Below are positions 1 to 9,189 of a stretch of 64,000 nucleotides of DNA, one piece after another (position 1 is the stretch's first letter; every line of letters starts with the position of its first letter). The position numbers and the translations under genes are program-made. The stretch is from Saccharicrinis sp963667815 (lineage in GTDB: Bacteria > Bacteroidota > Bacteroidia > Bacteroidales > Marinilabiliaceae): the NCBI GenBank assembly GCA_963667815.1, contig OY764021.1; one strand, 5' to 3'. The notes beneath the pieces are model-generated. The model worked only from the letters and a program-made list of their open reading frames with translations, did not search any database and was not told the DNA's origin.

Positions 1-2799
1 AAAAGAAATCTGTCGAAATGGCTCTTAGATCAGATATATAAGTCTTATTATCCTGTAATTAAATGGTCGTGTGGACATAAAAAGATCGTTCTTGGAGCTG
101 CTATTGTTTCATTGATAGTAACAGGTGTTTTATTTGTAAAAATTGGGGGAGAATTTGTACCAACTCTTGATGAGGGTGATTTTGTGATTCAACCAGCATT
201 AAAAACAGGAACTTCTTTATCTGAGACCATTCATATGACAACCAAAATGGAAAATATATTAATAAAAAAGTTTCCTGATGAGGTTGATCAAATCGTTTGT
301 CGTATTGGAGCCGCAGAAGTGCCTACCGATCCCATGTCAATGGAGGAAATTGATATGATCATAAAATTAAAACAAAAAAAACAATGGGTAAGAGCCAGAA
401 ATAAAGAAGATTTAGCTGTTGAATTCAAGGATGAGTTAAGTATTATCCCAGGCATTGAATATGAGTTTACCCAACCTATTGAAATGCGTTTTAATGAATT
501 GATTACCGGTGTACGATCAGATATTGCTATAAAAATATATGGTGAGGATTTAGATTATATAAATGAAAAAGCAAATGAAATTAAAAAACTGGTTTCTGAT
601 ATTCCAGGAGCAGGGGATGTGATATTAGAGAAAACTACTGGTTTGCCTCAAATAAAAGTAAGTTATAACAGAGGTCAGATGGCATATTATAATGTAAGTG
701 TGGATATGTTGAATACTTATTTGTCGACAGCTTTTGGAGGTGAAACAGCAGGTGTTGTATTTGAAGGTGAAAAACGTTTTGATATGGTGATGCGACTACA
801 AAATACCAATAGAACAGATATTGAAGATATACGTAATCTGTTGGTCACTATTTCTTCAGGTGCACAGATTCCTTTATCGGAGTTTGCTGATATTCATTAT
901 ACCAAAGGACCTGCAAAAATATCAAGAGACAATACCAGGCGCAGAGTGGTTGTAAGTGTTAATGTAAGAAACAGAGATTTGCAATCGGTAGTTGAAGATA
1001 TTAGATCAGTTATTGATGCTGGCATAAAGTTGCAGCCAGGAAATTATATAGAATATGGAGGTCAGTTTGAAAATCTTCAGAATGCAACCAAAAGATTATT
1101 AATTGCAGTTCCGGTAGCTTTATTACTCATATTTATATTTCTGCATTTTGCATTTCAATCATTCAAAGATGCATTAATGATTTTTACAGCTATTCCTTTG
1201 GCAACTGTAGGAGGAGTTGTTTTACTCTGGCTAAGAGGAATGCCATTTAGTGTTTCTGCAGGGGTGGGGTTTATTGCTTTGTTTGGAATTGCGGTGTTAA
1301 ATGGTATTGTATTGATTGAGCATTTAAAGGAGTTGCAGAAAAAGGGCGGGGCTACAATGAGAGAAATTATTATTCAGGGTACAAAAGACCGTTTGCGTCC
1401 AGTATTACTAACCGCAGGAGCTGCTGCTATGGGTTTTTTGCCAATGGCAATATCCACAGGTGCAGGAGCTGAAGTACAACGACCTTTGGCAACGGTTGTT
1501 ATTGGAGGTTTGGTTACATCAACCATGCTTACTATGATTGCTTTACCTTTGTTTTTTGAAATATTTTATAATGTAATTGGAATTAGATTATTCCCATTCA
1601 GATTGATTAGATCAAAGGGATTAATCGTGTTGTTATTATTACTGCCGGCAACTTCATTATTTAGTCAGGATAATGAATTAAACTTACAGCAATTAAAGCA
1701 GATTGCTCTTGAAAATAATAAGCGTATAAAAGCTTATGAATTAAAAATATATCAAACTCAGGCTGAACTTAAAACCTCATTTTCTATTCCCAAAACATCC
1801 GTTAGTTACAGTATGGATGAAAATAATATTGCCGAAAATAACCATCCATTAAAAGTGTGGGCAGTAGGACAGGAGTTTTCTTTTCCTGGTTTTTATATTG
1901 CGCAACATAAAGCAAATCAGGCATATTCCTCAATTGCACAAACTTCATATGAGTTAGAAAAAAACAGGATTTATAAAGAAGTGTCTATCTCTTATTTTAG
2001 GTGTTTGTTGATAAAAAATAAAGTAAATATTTATAGGGAGTTGGATAGTGTTTATACTGATTTGTTGCAGCAGTTTGAAAGAAGATATGAATTAAAAGAT
2101 GCCAGTAGGCTGGAGTACTTGAATATTAAATCTAAGAAAAATGAAATATATTATCTTCAGATAGAGTTGGATGCTGCGTATTTAAATTCATACAGGCAAT
2201 TAAAAATGATATTAAACTATACTGCTGATTTTACTTTACCTTATAAAATGGAGGTTTTAACGCATAGCGAAATGGGTGCAGATTCAACTCTAATCTATAA
2301 TTTTCTTCAGCAGCAGAATTTATATGCGGAAACTCTTGTTAAGGTAGAAAAGAATAAAGTATTACCTGAGTTTTCGGTAAATTATTTTGTGGGGTCCAAC
2401 TCCTATGAAAATGCAAAAAAATATCAGGGATTTGAATTAGGGGTATCTATTCCTGTCTTTTATAAAAGCTATAGTAATACTGTTAAATCAGCAAAAATAG
2501 CATATGATGCACAAAAAATTATTTCAGAAACGGAAATGGATGAGATAAAGCAAAAATTACGAGTCCTCAATTCAGATAAACTCAAGTATCATATTAAATT
2601 AAAGCAGTATCAGGAATCAGATTTACCCTTGGCAGAAGAAATAAAACGAACAGCAGTAAAAGCATATCAATTAAAAGAAATTGATTTTTTAAGGTTGGCA
2701 AACAGTTTGGAAACAGCATTTCAAATTGAATCAGATTATTACGAAAATATTTTCAACTATAACAGCGCTTTACTAGAACTAATTTATTATACAAAATAG
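1..2799 (+). CDS. CzcA/CusA-type heavy-metal RND pump fused to TolC-like outer-membrane factor (5' end outside window)
   Basis: The frame is open from the first base, so the start lies upstream; 932 codons are visible. The first ~520 visible residues are the C-terminal half of an RND permease. They hold a periplasmic docking/pore portion and then a block of transmembrane helices (about nt 1080-1590) with the CzcA-like stretches FGIAVLNGIVLIEHL and RPVLLTAGAAAMGFLP. From about nt 1618 a new signal-like hydrophobic segment (LIVLLLLLPATSLFSQ) leads into ~390 residues of helical, TolC-like outer-membrane efflux sequence. Such CzcA-TolC fusions are known in Bacteroidota. The pump should drive proton-linked export of divalent or monovalent metal ions across both membranes. 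The adaptor gene follows after 6 bp. The metal cannot be told from what is visible. Confidence 0.93.
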   Translation, partial: KRNLSKWLLDQIYKSYYPVIKWSCGHKKIVLGAAIVSLIVTGVLFVKIGGEFVPTLDEGDFVIQPALKTGTSLSETIHMTTKMENILIKKFPDEVDQIVCRIGAAEVPTDPMSMEEIDMIIKLKQKKQWVRARNKEDLAVEFKDELSIIPGIEYEFTQPIEMRFNELITGVRSDIAIKIYGEDLDYINEKANEIKKLVSDIPGAGDVILEKTTGLPQIKVSYNRGQMAYYNVSVDMLNTYLSTAFGGETAGVVFEGEKRFDMVMRLQNTNRTDIEDIRNLLVTISSGAQIPLSEFADIHYTKGPAKISRDNTRRRVVVSVNVRNRDLQSVVEDIRSVIDAGIKLQPGNYIEYGGQFENLQNATKRLLIAVPVALLLIFIFLHFAFQSFKDALMIFTAIPLATVGGVVLLWLRGMPFSVSAGVGFIALFGIAVLNGIVLIEHLKELQKKGGATMREIIIQGTKDRLRPVLLTAGAAAMGFLPMAISTGAGAEVQRPLATVVIGGLVTSTMLTMIALPLFFEIFYNVIGIRLFPFRLIRSKGLIVLLLLLPATSLFSQDNELNLQQLKQIALENNKRIKAYELKIYQTQAELKTSFSIPKTSVSYSMDENNIAENNHPLKVWAVGQEFSFPGFYIAQHKANQAYSSIAQTSYELEKNRIYKEVSISYFRCLLIKNKVNIYRELDSVYTDLLQQFERRYELKDASRLEYLNIKSKKNEIYYLQIELDAAYLNSYRQLKMILNYTADFTLPYKMEVLTHSEMGADSTLIYNFLQQQNLYAETLVKVEKNKVLPEFSVNYFVGSNSYENAKKYQGFELGVSIPVFYKSYSNTVKSAKIAYDAQKIISETEMDEIKQKLRVLNSDKLKYHIKLKQYQESDLPLAEEIKRTAVKAYQLKEIDFLRLANSLETAFQIESDYYENIFNYNSALLELIYYTK

Positions 2800-2805
2800 C
2801 AGACC

Positions 2806-3918
2806 ATGAAAAAGGATTTGATATATATATTAGCAGGAATGATGTTTTTAATACTGTATTCTTGTTCTACAAAACCTCCCGTTCAAGAAGATTCAGATTC
2901 TGACTTAATTGAGGTTACAAAAGTTCAGTTTCAGTCAGAAAACATGGTTTTTGGTAAAACAAAGCAATATCTGTTTAAAGAAAAAGTTCATTTTACGGGA
3001 AAGGTTGTGCCTAAAACTGATGGAATGGCAAAAATTAGTGTTCCTATTGGTGGTATAGTGAATGATATTTTTATTCAGACAGGTGAGTTTGTGAAAAAGG
3101 GGCAAAGGATAATTGCGATAGGGGGAAATGCTATCATTGATATACAACAGGAATTTGCAGGTTCTGCAGCAAAATTAAAACAATTAAAAGCGGATTATGA
3201 CAGAGCCAGGATTTTATTTAAAGAAAATATAAAAACAGAAGGTGAATTTCTAGCCATTGAAAGTAATTATAAGACTGAATTAGGTATCTATTCTGCATTA
3301 AAGCTGAAGTTACAAACGATGGGAATGAATATTGAAAATATTCAAAATGGTTTGTATCAGAAATCTTATTTGGTAAATGCTCCAATAAATGGTCAGCTTG
3401 TTCATTTTGATTTTAGCATAGGACAATTTATTTCATCAGATCAATATGCTGCAGAGATCGTTAATAATCGTGAAATAAAATTGCAAATTGCTGTATTTGA
3501 AAAGGATTTACAAAGAATAGGAGTTGGACATTCTGTTGCATTTAGTTTGTTGGGAACTAAAGAAGAATATAATGCTAAGATTAATTTTATAAATAATATT
3601 ATAGATCTCGAATCTAAATCATCAAATTGTTTTGCAGAAATATTGGAAGAAGATAAAGGCTTTGTAATTAATCAAATGGTATATGGAGACATAATTGTGG
3701 AGGCGGATTCAATTATTGCTGTTCCAATTGAGGCTGTGGTTAGTTCTGGTGATATGGATTATGTATTAGTAAAAGAAAATGAGAGTGAAACCAACTACCA
3801 ATTGCAAAAAGTGACTATAAAAAGAGGTAGAGCAAATGAAGATTATATTGAGTTACTAGGTTTTTCAGAGAATAAAGAGATTCTTGTTTCTGGAGGTTAT
3901 AATTTATTGTCATTTTAA
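2806..3918 (+). CDS. RND efflux periplasmic adaptor (membrane fusion lipoprotein, CzcB/CusB family)
   Basis: This 370-residue protein starts with a lipoprotein signal; the lipobox LYSC puts the lipidated cysteine at residue 20. It then has the HlyD/CusB adaptor layout: a biotinyl-lipoyl-like half motif (GGIVNDIFIQTGEFVKKGQ), a helical hairpin, a second half motif (YLVNAPINGQLVHF), a barrel domain and a membrane-proximal domain near the C-terminus. Such adaptors bridge an inner-membrane RND pump and an outer-membrane channel. It starts 6 bp after the fused CzcA-TolC gene, so the two are almost certainly co-transcribed and form a two-gene tripartite pump. No histidine-rich metal-binding N-terminus is seen. 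Confidence 0.92.
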   Translation: MKKDLIYILAGMMFLILYSCSTKPPVQEDSDSDLIEVTKVQFQSENMVFGKTKQYLFKEKVHFTGKVVPKTDGMAKISVPIGGIVNDIFIQTGEFVKKGQRIIAIGGNAIIDIQQEFAGSAAKLKQLKADYDRARILFKENIKTEGEFLAIESNYKTELGIYSALKLKLQTMGMNIENIQNGLYQKSYLVNAPINGQLVHFDFSIGQFISSDQYAAEIVNNREIKLQIAVFEKDLQRIGVGHSVAFSLLGTKEEYNAKINFINNIIDLESKSSNCFAEILEEDKGFVINQMVYGDIIVEADSIIAVPIEAVVSSGDMDYVLVKENESETNYQLQKVTIKRGRANEDYIELLGFSENKEILVSGGYNLLSF

Positions 3919-4056
3919 GTAGATGATATAATAATCTGTTTTTCAAAAAATCTATTAAGCAAAAAAATATCTTATTTTAAATAAAGAATTGCATATTTCC
4001 TGCTATATTTCAGATGTTATTATAGATAAAATATACACTGATTAAGAAATAAAAGT

Positions 4057-5121
4057 ATGGCCAGGTTTCTGAAATCCAAAAAAGAACTAATAGGGATATC
4101 TCCGGATGATATATTATTTAAAGGGGAGCAGAAAGTAGAAAAAACCCGCTTAAGATTAATGGATTATAACCCAGAAGAACTTAGGGAATCAGAATTAAAT
4201 AGTGTAGATGAAATTATTAATTCTTTAAATGAAAATAATACTTCGTGGATTAATATTGATGGGCTTCATGATACTAATGTAATGAAAGAAATTTCAGTTC
4301 ATTTCAGTATAGAAAACTACATAATTGCAGAAGTATTAGAAACTCATAAACGGCCTAAAATACATGACTATGATGATTATATCATGTTGTCGACAAAGAT
4401 GTTGCAGTTTAATGCAGAGACAGAAAAAATATTTTCAGAAAATTTATCGATCATATTTAACAACAATACATTAATATCGTTTCAGGAACGAGTTGGAGAT
4501 TTTTTCAATCCGGTAAGAGAACGAATTCGGAAAAATAGAAAAAGGATTAGAAATTCTGGTACAGATTATCTTGTTTTTGCCTTACTCGATATTGTTGTAG
4601 ATAACTACATACATACGGTTAGTATGTTAGGTGAAAAAATTGAGGAATTGGATGATGAGTTGATAAGAAAACCATCCACCGACAATCTTGAAAAGATAAA
4701 TAAATATAAGGTTGAAGTAAGTTATTTAAGAAAAACAATAAAACCTTGTAGAGAGATGATTTTGGGATTATGTAAATTAGATTCTGAATTAATAAGTGAT
4801 CATATTCAAAGTCATTTACATGAACTTCAGAATAATATTGAATTGGCTAACGAATCGATTGATAACTATAGAGATATTTTATCTGATCAATTGAATATAT
4901 TCCATACCACCGTAGCTTATAAGTTAAACGATATTTTAAAGTTTCTGACAATATTTTCAGTTATCTTTATCCCAATTACTTTTATTGCAGGTATTTATGG
5001 AACTAACTTTGACTATATTCCTGAACTTCATTATAAATATAGTTACTTTATAATGTGGGGTGCCATATTATTAACAGTAATAGGAATGATCACGTATTTC
5101 AAAAGAAAAAAATGGTTCTAG
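4057..5121 (+). CDS. corA: CorA family divalent-cation channel with variant GTN signature
   Basis: The 354 residues match the CorA family: a long cytoplasmic alpha/beta and helical region, then two C-terminal transmembrane helices (about residues 292-312 and 328-346) and a basic tail (FKRKKWF). The loop after TM1 reads IYGTNFDYIPEL. The family signature GMN is therefore GTN here (G315-T316-N317). The rest of the loop is the usual bacterial CorA sequence, so Mg2+ (or Co2+/Ni2+) transport is the default guess. The altered residue sits at the selectivity loop, and a changed ion preference is possible. It stands alone, with 138 bp upstream and 78 bp downstream. Confidence 0.93.
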   Translation: MARFLKSKKELIGISPDDILFKGEQKVEKTRLRLMDYNPEELRESELNSVDEIINSLNENNTSWINIDGLHDTNVMKEISVHFSIENYIIAEVLETHKRPKIHDYDDYIMLSTKMLQFNAETEKIFSENLSIIFNNNTLISFQERVGDFFNPVRERIRKNRKRIRNSGTDYLVFALLDIVVDNYIHTVSMLGEKIEELDDELIRKPSTDNLEKINKYKVEVSYLRKTIKPCREMILGLCKLDSELISDHIQSHLHELQNNIELANESIDNYRDILSDQLNIFHTTVAYKLNDILKFLTIFSVIFIPITFIAGIYGTNFDYIPELHYKYSYFIMWGAILLTVIGMITYFKRKKWF

Positions 5122-5199
5122 ATGATGCTAATAAAGGCATAAAATACTAGGTAATATTGTTACTTTCTTTGTAAATTAAAGCAAATTAGTTTTAAGGTT

Positions 5200-6375
5200 A
5201 TGATGCAGATGCGTGAGGAAATACAGCTAAATCCAAGAAAATTTGTTGCACCGGAATATATTTACGGTGTAGATTCTCGTCTTATGGCAGGTGTTTTTTG
5301 TAAAAAGCTTGGTGGAAGAAAGATTCTTTTAGTTACAGATAAAATACTTGAGAAATCCTTATGGTTTAAAGATGTTGTAGGAGAGTTAGAAAAGCATTCT
5401 ATTGAATATATCGTATTTTCATCAATTTCACCAAACCCTCGTGATTATGAAGTGATGAATGGGAAAGCTGTTTTTGATGAAAATAAATGTAATATGATTC
5501 TGGCTCTTGGTGGCGGAAGTGTAATGGACTGTGCCAAAGGAATTGGAATTGTCTCATCAAATTCAGGACATATTATTGACTACGAGGGAGTAGATATGAT
5601 AAATGTACCTATTCCTCCATTGATTTGTATTCCAACAACAGGAGGAACTGCTGCAGATGTTTCGCAGTTTGCAATTATAAACAATACTGCTGAAAAATAT
5701 AAGTTTGCAATTATTAGTAAAGCCGTTGTACCTGATGTAGCCCTAATTGATCCTTTTATTTTAACTAGTATGGATCCGTTTTTAACTGCATGTACTGGTA
5801 TGGATGCTTTATCGCATTCATTTGAAGCGTTTGTGTCTAATGCTAATTCACCTTTTACAGACTTGTATGCTTTGGAATCAATTCGCCTGATAAATGAAAA
5901 TCTACAAGAATGTATAACTAATCCGAATGATTTACAGACTCGTGGAAAAATTATGTTGGCTAGTTTATATGCTGGTTTAGCCTTTTCTAATGCAAGTTTA
6001 GGGTGTGTACATTCATTAGCCCACAGTTTAGGTGGTTATCTTGATTTACCTCATGGAGAATGTAATGCCATTTTATTACCTCATGTTGTAGATTTTAATT
6101 TTGATGCGGCAAGCAATCGATATTTAAAAATTGCAGAAATATTTAATATTTCAAAGTCAGGTAGAACAACGAATGAAATAAAAAAACACCTAATTGATTA
6201 TTTATTAAACTTTAAAAGTCAATTAGGAATTCAAACTTCTTTAAAAGATAAAGGAGTAAGAGCAGATTATATTACACCTATTGCCGCAAAGGCAATTAAT
6301 GATCCTTGTAATGCTACAAATCCAAAGCCTCCGGTAAAAATGGATTTAGAAGCAATATGTAAAGAAGCATTGTAA
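5200..6375 (+). CDS. Iron-containing alcohol dehydrogenase (type III)
   Basis: The 391-residue protein shows the Fe-ADH hallmarks: the NAD-binding loop LGGGSVMDCAKG, the PTTGGTAADVSQFA segment, and the metal-binding region with DALSHSFEAF, VHSLAHSLGG and LPHGECNA supplying the usual histidines. It should interconvert an alcohol and aldehyde with NAD(H) in the cytoplasm; members include ethanol, butanol, lactaldehyde and 1,3-propanediol dehydrogenases. Substrate cannot be read from sequence. In-frame ATGs lie at 5200, 5203 and 5209, so the exact start is uncertain. A histidine kinase gene begins 3 bp after its stop, and a PocR-domain kinase follows, suggesting co-regulation with an alcohol or diol signal. 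Confidence 0.93.
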   Translation: MMQMREEIQLNPRKFVAPEYIYGVDSRLMAGVFCKKLGGRKILLVTDKILEKSLWFKDVVGELEKHSIEYIVFSSISPNPRDYEVMNGKAVFDENKCNMILALGGGSVMDCAKGIGIVSSNSGHIIDYEGVDMINVPIPPLICIPTTGGTAADVSQFAIINNTAEKYKFAIISKAVVPDVALIDPFILTSMDPFLTACTGMDALSHSFEAFVSNANSPFTDLYALESIRLINENLQECITNPNDLQTRGKIMLASLYAGLAFSNASLGCVHSLAHSLGGYLDLPHGECNAILLPHVVDFNFDAASNRYLKIAEIFNISKSGRTTNEIKKHLIDYLLNFKSQLGIQTSLKDKGVRADYITPIAAKAINDPCNATNPKPPVKMDLEAICKEAL

Positions 6376-6378
6376 TAA

Positions 6379-7575
6379 ATGGAAAACGAGTGGGATAAAT
6401 ATCGAGATAAAATTATAGGTTTAGGAGAGCATTCTTTACACAAGAGTTATTATCCTGAATTGCAGAAGAAGATAGATAGTTTGGAGGCATCTCAAAATAA
6501 CCTCCAAACAATTCTAAATAGTATTAGTGATGCTATTATAATTCATGATCTCGATGGTCGTATTTTGTCAGTAAATGACCAAACTCAGGCCATTTTTAAT
6601 ATTGATAAAAACGAATGTGATAAGTATACCGTATTTGATATTACCTCTCCAGAACAAGATACAAGTAAATTAAGAGCCATTTGGGATGACGTAATAGGTA
6701 ATAAACCTCATATTTTTGAATGGATTGCCAAACCAGTTAATACTTACTCAGAAATAGAAATTCAGGTATCGCTTAGTCCTACTATATGGAATAATCAAAG
6801 TGCAATAGTTGCTGTTCTCAGAGATTTTACAGAACGTAAAAAGTTTGAACAGGAACTTATTTTAGCTAAGGAAAAGGCAGAAAAAGCGGATCAGTTAAAA
6901 ACAGAGTTTCTTAAAAATATGTCACATGAAATTCGAACTCCAATGAATGGAATTATGGGGTTCTCAGAAATGCTGACAGAAAAGGATTTGCCTGAAGATT
7001 TAAGAGATTATTACGCTAAAATAGTACAGGAAAATAGTTCTGATTTATTACGGATTATTGATGATATACTGGAAATATCAAAATTGGTAGCAAAACAAGT
7101 TTCTGTAAACAATGAAGTATTTTGTTTAAATGAATTATTAATTCGAATGCAAGCAGAGTATACTTTAAGGTCTAAAAAAGAAGAAGTACCAATTCGAATT
7201 AATGAAGCGATTAAGCAGCATAGTTTTAGGATTTTCACCGATAAACTAATGCTGACAAAAGTAATACAAAACATACTTGAAAATGCAATTAATTTTACGG
7301 ATAAAGGTTTTATTGAATTAGGATATAATATAGTTGGAGAAGAATTGGTATTGTATGTAAAAGATACGGGAATAGGAATATATCCGAAAAACAGAGTGCT
7401 CATATTTGAAAGATTTTCAAAAGTAAATAAAGAACTATCCAGACCAGGAGGTTTAGGACTAGGATTAGCCATATCCCAGGAATATGTTAAGCTTTTGAAT
7501 GGTTCAATAACAATTGACTCTGAAATTAATAAAGGTTCAATATTTTACGTTAGAGTACCATATAAAAAGAATTAA
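6379..7575 (+). CDS. Soluble PAS-domain sensor histidine kinase
   Basis: The 398-residue protein has no signal peptide or membrane segment. Residues ~35-155 form a PAS domain (ILNSISDAIIIHDLDGRIL, ending VLRDFTERK). A short coiled linker follows, then a HisKA domain whose H-box is MSHEIRTPMNG with phospho-acceptor H183. The C-terminal HATPase_c has the N box (NILENAINFT), the G1 box (VKDTGIGI) and the G2 box (GGLGLGLAI). It lies 3 bp downstream of the iron alcohol dehydrogenase, so the two are probably one transcript. No response regulator is adjacent; the partner is unknown. Confidence 0.92.
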   Translation: MENEWDKYRDKIIGLGEHSLHKSYYPELQKKIDSLEASQNNLQTILNSISDAIIIHDLDGRILSVNDQTQAIFNIDKNECDKYTVFDITSPEQDTSKLRAIWDDVIGNKPHIFEWIAKPVNTYSEIEIQVSLSPTIWNNQSAIVAVLRDFTERKKFEQELILAKEKAEKADQLKTEFLKNMSHEIRTPMNGIMGFSEMLTEKDLPEDLRDYYAKIVQENSSDLLRIIDDILEISKLVAKQVSVNNEVFCLNELLIRMQAEYTLRSKKEEVPIRINEAIKQHSFRIFTDKLMLTKVIQNILENAINFTDKGFIELGYNIVGEELVLYVKDTGIGIYPKNRVLIFERFSKVNKELSRPGGLGLGLAISQEYVKLLNGSITIDSEINKGSIFYVRVPYKKN

Positions 7576-7702
7576 TCGTGTTAATTGAGGTGTTGTTAAG
7601 TTGTAAGTAAAAGCATGAATAATACATTAGAGTTTAATTGCTATGAGATTGTAATCGTATAACAATAATTGCTTACAGCAAAACATTGTAAATTTAATAT
7701 TA

Positions 7703-9124
7703 ATGAAAAGAGTTGCCTCAATAGATAAAGAGTTAGAGCATGTGGAATTTCTTGATTTGTTTGATTTAGAAATGATACAAAAATTGCAAGATTCATTTTC
7801 TTCAGCAACAGGGGTGGCATCAATAATAACCAAACCTGATGGAACGCCCATTACAAAACCTAGTAATTTTTGTCGTTTATGTAAAGATATTATAAGAAAG
7901 ACCGAGTTGGGGGTAAAGAATTGTTATTATTCAGACTCAATAATTGGAAGACAAAATACCTCAGGCCCTATTTTTCAAAACTGCTTAAGTGGAGGTTTGC
8001 TCGATGGAGGAGCTAGCATTTCAGTTGGCAATAAACAAATTGCCAATTGGTTGATTGGACAGGTTAAGAGTGAAGAAACACACGATGAGGAAATAATGAT
8101 GTATGCTGATGAGATTGGTGCAGATAAAGAAAAGTTTAGAAATGCCCTATCAGAGGTAAAGATAATGTCAGTCCATCAGTTTGAAAATATAGCAGACTCA
8201 CTTTTTATCTTTGCGAACCAACTGTCAGAAAAGGCTTATGATAATCTGCAGCTTAAATTGAATAAAGATCAGTTAGAGTTATTGGTTCAAGAAAAAACAG
8301 TGGACCTGGAGGCTGCCATCGAACAATTAAGAGCTACAAACGAAGATTTATCATTTAAAAACAATATTATTCACGAGCAAAATGGTAAGTTAAAAAAAGC
8401 ACTAAAAAGGTTAAAAGAAACTCAGAAACAATTAATTCAGTCTGAGAAAATGGCTTCTCTAGGTGTTTTAACTGCTGGTATTGCTCATGAAATTAATAAT
8501 CCACTCAATTTTTTGCAAGGTGCTTATATTGGATTAGAAAATTATTTTGAAGAATTCGGAAGTGAAGATGAAAATACAACCCAATTGCTTTTGGATAGTA
8601 TTAAAACCGGAGTTGAAAGAGCATCTAAAATTGTTAAAGGATTAAATCAATTTAGTAGAGAAAGTACTACGCTGGATGAAGAATGTAATGTACATTTGAT
8701 ATTGGATAATTGTTTAATAATGATGTTTAATCAATTAAGACACCGCGTTGTAGTGCTTAAAGATTATTGCAATGAAAGTCTGATTGTAAAAGGTAATGTT
8801 GGAAAATTACATCAAGTTTTTATAAATGTATTATCAAATGCAGTTTATTCTATCCAGGATGAAGGTGAAATTCATATAATCACAAAAAAAGAAAAGGAAA
8901 ATGTAATTATAGAAATCATTGATAATGGAATGGGTATTTCTCCCCAAAATATTTCTCATGTAACGGAACCCTTTTTTACGACAAAACCTCCTGGTGATGG
9001 AACGGGTTTAGGTTTATCAATCAGTTATTCAGTAATAAAAGAGCATCAAGGTATTATTGAATTTGAATCAGTAATTGATAAAGGTACAAAAGTGATGATT
9101 ATACTGCCTGAAAAGGAATCATAA
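7703..9124 (+). CDS. PocR-domain sensor histidine kinase
   Basis: Residues ~15-185 match the PocR sensory domain, including the cysteine-bearing CRLCKDIIRKTELGVKNCYY and CLSGGLLDGG segments. PocR domains are known or predicted to bind small hydrocarbon derivatives; the founding member responds to 1,2-propanediol. A coiled coil (~190-245) leads to a HisKA-type dimerisation domain with H-box AGIAHEINNPLNF (H262) and an HATPase_c with DNGMGIS and GDGTGLGLSIS. There is no membrane segment, so it senses a cytoplasmic ligand. It is the third gene in the same direction after the iron alcohol dehydrogenase and PAS kinase (127-bp gap). That context suggests control of alcohol or diol oxidation, which is an inference. 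Confidence 0.9.
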   Translation: MKRVASIDKELEHVEFLDLFDLEMIQKLQDSFSSATGVASIITKPDGTPITKPSNFCRLCKDIIRKTELGVKNCYYSDSIIGRQNTSGPIFQNCLSGGLLDGGASISVGNKQIANWLIGQVKSEETHDEEIMMYADEIGADKEKFRNALSEVKIMSVHQFENIADSLFIFANQLSEKAYDNLQLKLNKDQLELLVQEKTVDLEAAIEQLRATNEDLSFKNNIIHEQNGKLKKALKRLKETQKQLIQSEKMASLGVLTAGIAHEINNPLNFLQGAYIGLENYFEEFGSEDENTTQLLLDSIKTGVERASKIVKGLNQFSRESTTLDEECNVHLILDNCLIMMFNQLRHRVVVLKDYCNESLIVKGNVGKLHQVFINVLSNAVYSIQDEGEIHIITKKEKENVIIEIIDNGMGISPQNISHVTEPFFTTKPPGDGTGLGLSISYSVIKEHQGIIEFESVIDKGTKVMIILPEKES

Positions 9125-9137
9125 ACAGAACACAAAA

Positions 9138-9171
9138 AAATAGCTGGAAGTTATTTAACCGCCAGCTATTT
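9138..9171. terminator. Bidirectional terminator between PocR kinase and miaB
   Basis: A perfect 10-bp stem (AAATAGCTGG at 9138-9147 with CCAGCTATTT at 9162-9171) is flanked by an A-run before and a T-rich tail after. It can therefore stop transcription of the two convergent genes from either side. Confidence 0.85.
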
Positions 9172-9189
9172 AATATTTTTAAGTATATA

